Part shown: positions 63,755-64,000 of the stretch, piece after piece | Position numbering within the stretch: position 1 is the stretch's first letter | Layout of the letters: every line of letters begins with the position of its first letter | Assembly: GCA_045039925.1 (NCBI GenBank) | Contig: CP108400.1 | Location: 7,316,001 to 7,380,000, forward strand | Direction: 5' to 3' | Origin: Yinghuangia sp045039925 | Lineage (GTDB): Bacteria > Actinomycetota > Actinomycetes > Streptomycetales > Streptomycetaceae | DNA: 64,000 nucleotides | Translations under genes and position numbers: made by a program | Notes under the pieces: model-generated | Told to the model about the DNA's origin: nothing | The model's database searches: none | Seen by the model: only the letters and a program-made list of their open reading frames with translations

Positions 63755-64000
63755 ATGACGCAGGAGACGACAACCGACGACGTGGCCGGCCGCGTGCTCG
63801 ACGACAGGCGCGGACTGTCCGCCGCCGATGTCGCCGAACGCGTCGCGCGCGGAGCGGTGAACGACGTACCCGTACGCTCCAGCCGGTCGACCGGCGAGAT
63901 CGTCCGGTCCAACGTCTTCACGCGGTTCAACGCGATCATCGGCGTGCTGTTCGTCATCATCCTGGTCGTCGGACCGATCCAGGACGGCCTGTTCGGCTTC
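63755..64000 (+). CDS. P-type cation-transporting ATPase, N-terminus only
   Basis: Open to the window edge; 82 residues are visible. DDRRGLSAADVAERVARGAVNDVP is the cation-ATPase N-terminal domain, followed by STGEIVRSNVFTRFNAIIG and the start of the first helix (VLFVIILVVGPI). The spacing and RSNVFTRFN motif recall the P-type ATPases often annotated as Mg2+/cation or HAD-IC. Catalytic DKTGT lies outside the window. GGTGAGG precedes the ATG. Confidence 0.85.
   Translation, partial: MTQETTTDDVAGRVLDDRRGLSAADVAERVARGAVNDVPVRSSRSTGEIVRSNVFTRFNAIIGVLFVIILVVGPIQDGLFGF

Overview
The window is very GC-rich, with many GTG starts, A/G-rich ribosome-binding sites and almost no A/T-ending codons in the core genes. 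It reads as chromosome of a sporulating filamentous actinobacterium, most likely a member of the Streptomycetaceae. The assignment rests on lexA-nrdR-nrdJ, rnhB, a WhiH-type GntR regulator, the principal sigma factor HrdB, a topoisomerase IV pair (parE and parC) and lineage-typical families (DUF4192, DUF2510, DUF2630, DUF7455). The gene order resembles what I recall of the S. coelicolor segment from lexA to parC. The genus is not certain.

Layout. 0-3 kb: an NCS1-type permease running off the left edge, a divergent TetR regulator and a membrane-anchored beta-propeller protein. 3-10 kb: lexA with an SOS box, then nrdR and nrdJ (class II ribonucleotide reductase) behind a promoter with two NrdR boxes, then a free-standing intein-derived LAGLIDADG endonuclease gene. 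9.5-20.5 kb: an LLM oxidoreductase, peptide deformylase, two paralogous large membrane proteins flanking a LOG-family gene, an MFS/HxlR divergent pair with three operator repeats, and a degenerate M48-like protein. 20.5-27.8 kb: rnhB with a histone-H1-like tail, a DUF2510 membrane protein, and a multidomain protein joining a catalytically degenerate exonuclease fold, TerB-like, BRCT-like and TerD domains. 27.8-30.8 kb: a decayed accessory stretch with two IS5-type transposase relics. 30.8-44.5 kb: a RecQ helicase fused to a phosphoribosyltransferase-like domain, an aldo/keto reductase, DUF4192, a glycogen-debranching-like enzyme, an NrtR-like Nudix regulator and an ABC transporter pair. 44.5-64 kb: whiH, a PAS-GAF-PP2C phosphatase, hrdB, a secreted trypsin-like protease, parE, an acetate-type symporter pair, a small HD hydrolase resembling ppGpp hydrolases, parC, a pair of M16 peptidases and the start of a P-type ATPase.

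How the genes work together. LexA, NrdR/NrdJ, RecQ, RNase HII and topoisomerase IV form a DNA maintenance and dNTP supply set. WhiH, the PP2C phosphatase and HrdB are developmental or global expression controls.

The most unusual material is (i) the splicing-dead, intein-derived homing endonuclease next to nrdJ, together with an abrupt block of atypical codons exactly over the NrdJ active site, and (ii) the exonuclease-like/TerB/BRCT/TerD fusion that has lost most nuclease ligands. No tRNA, rRNA or CRISPR array was recognised.
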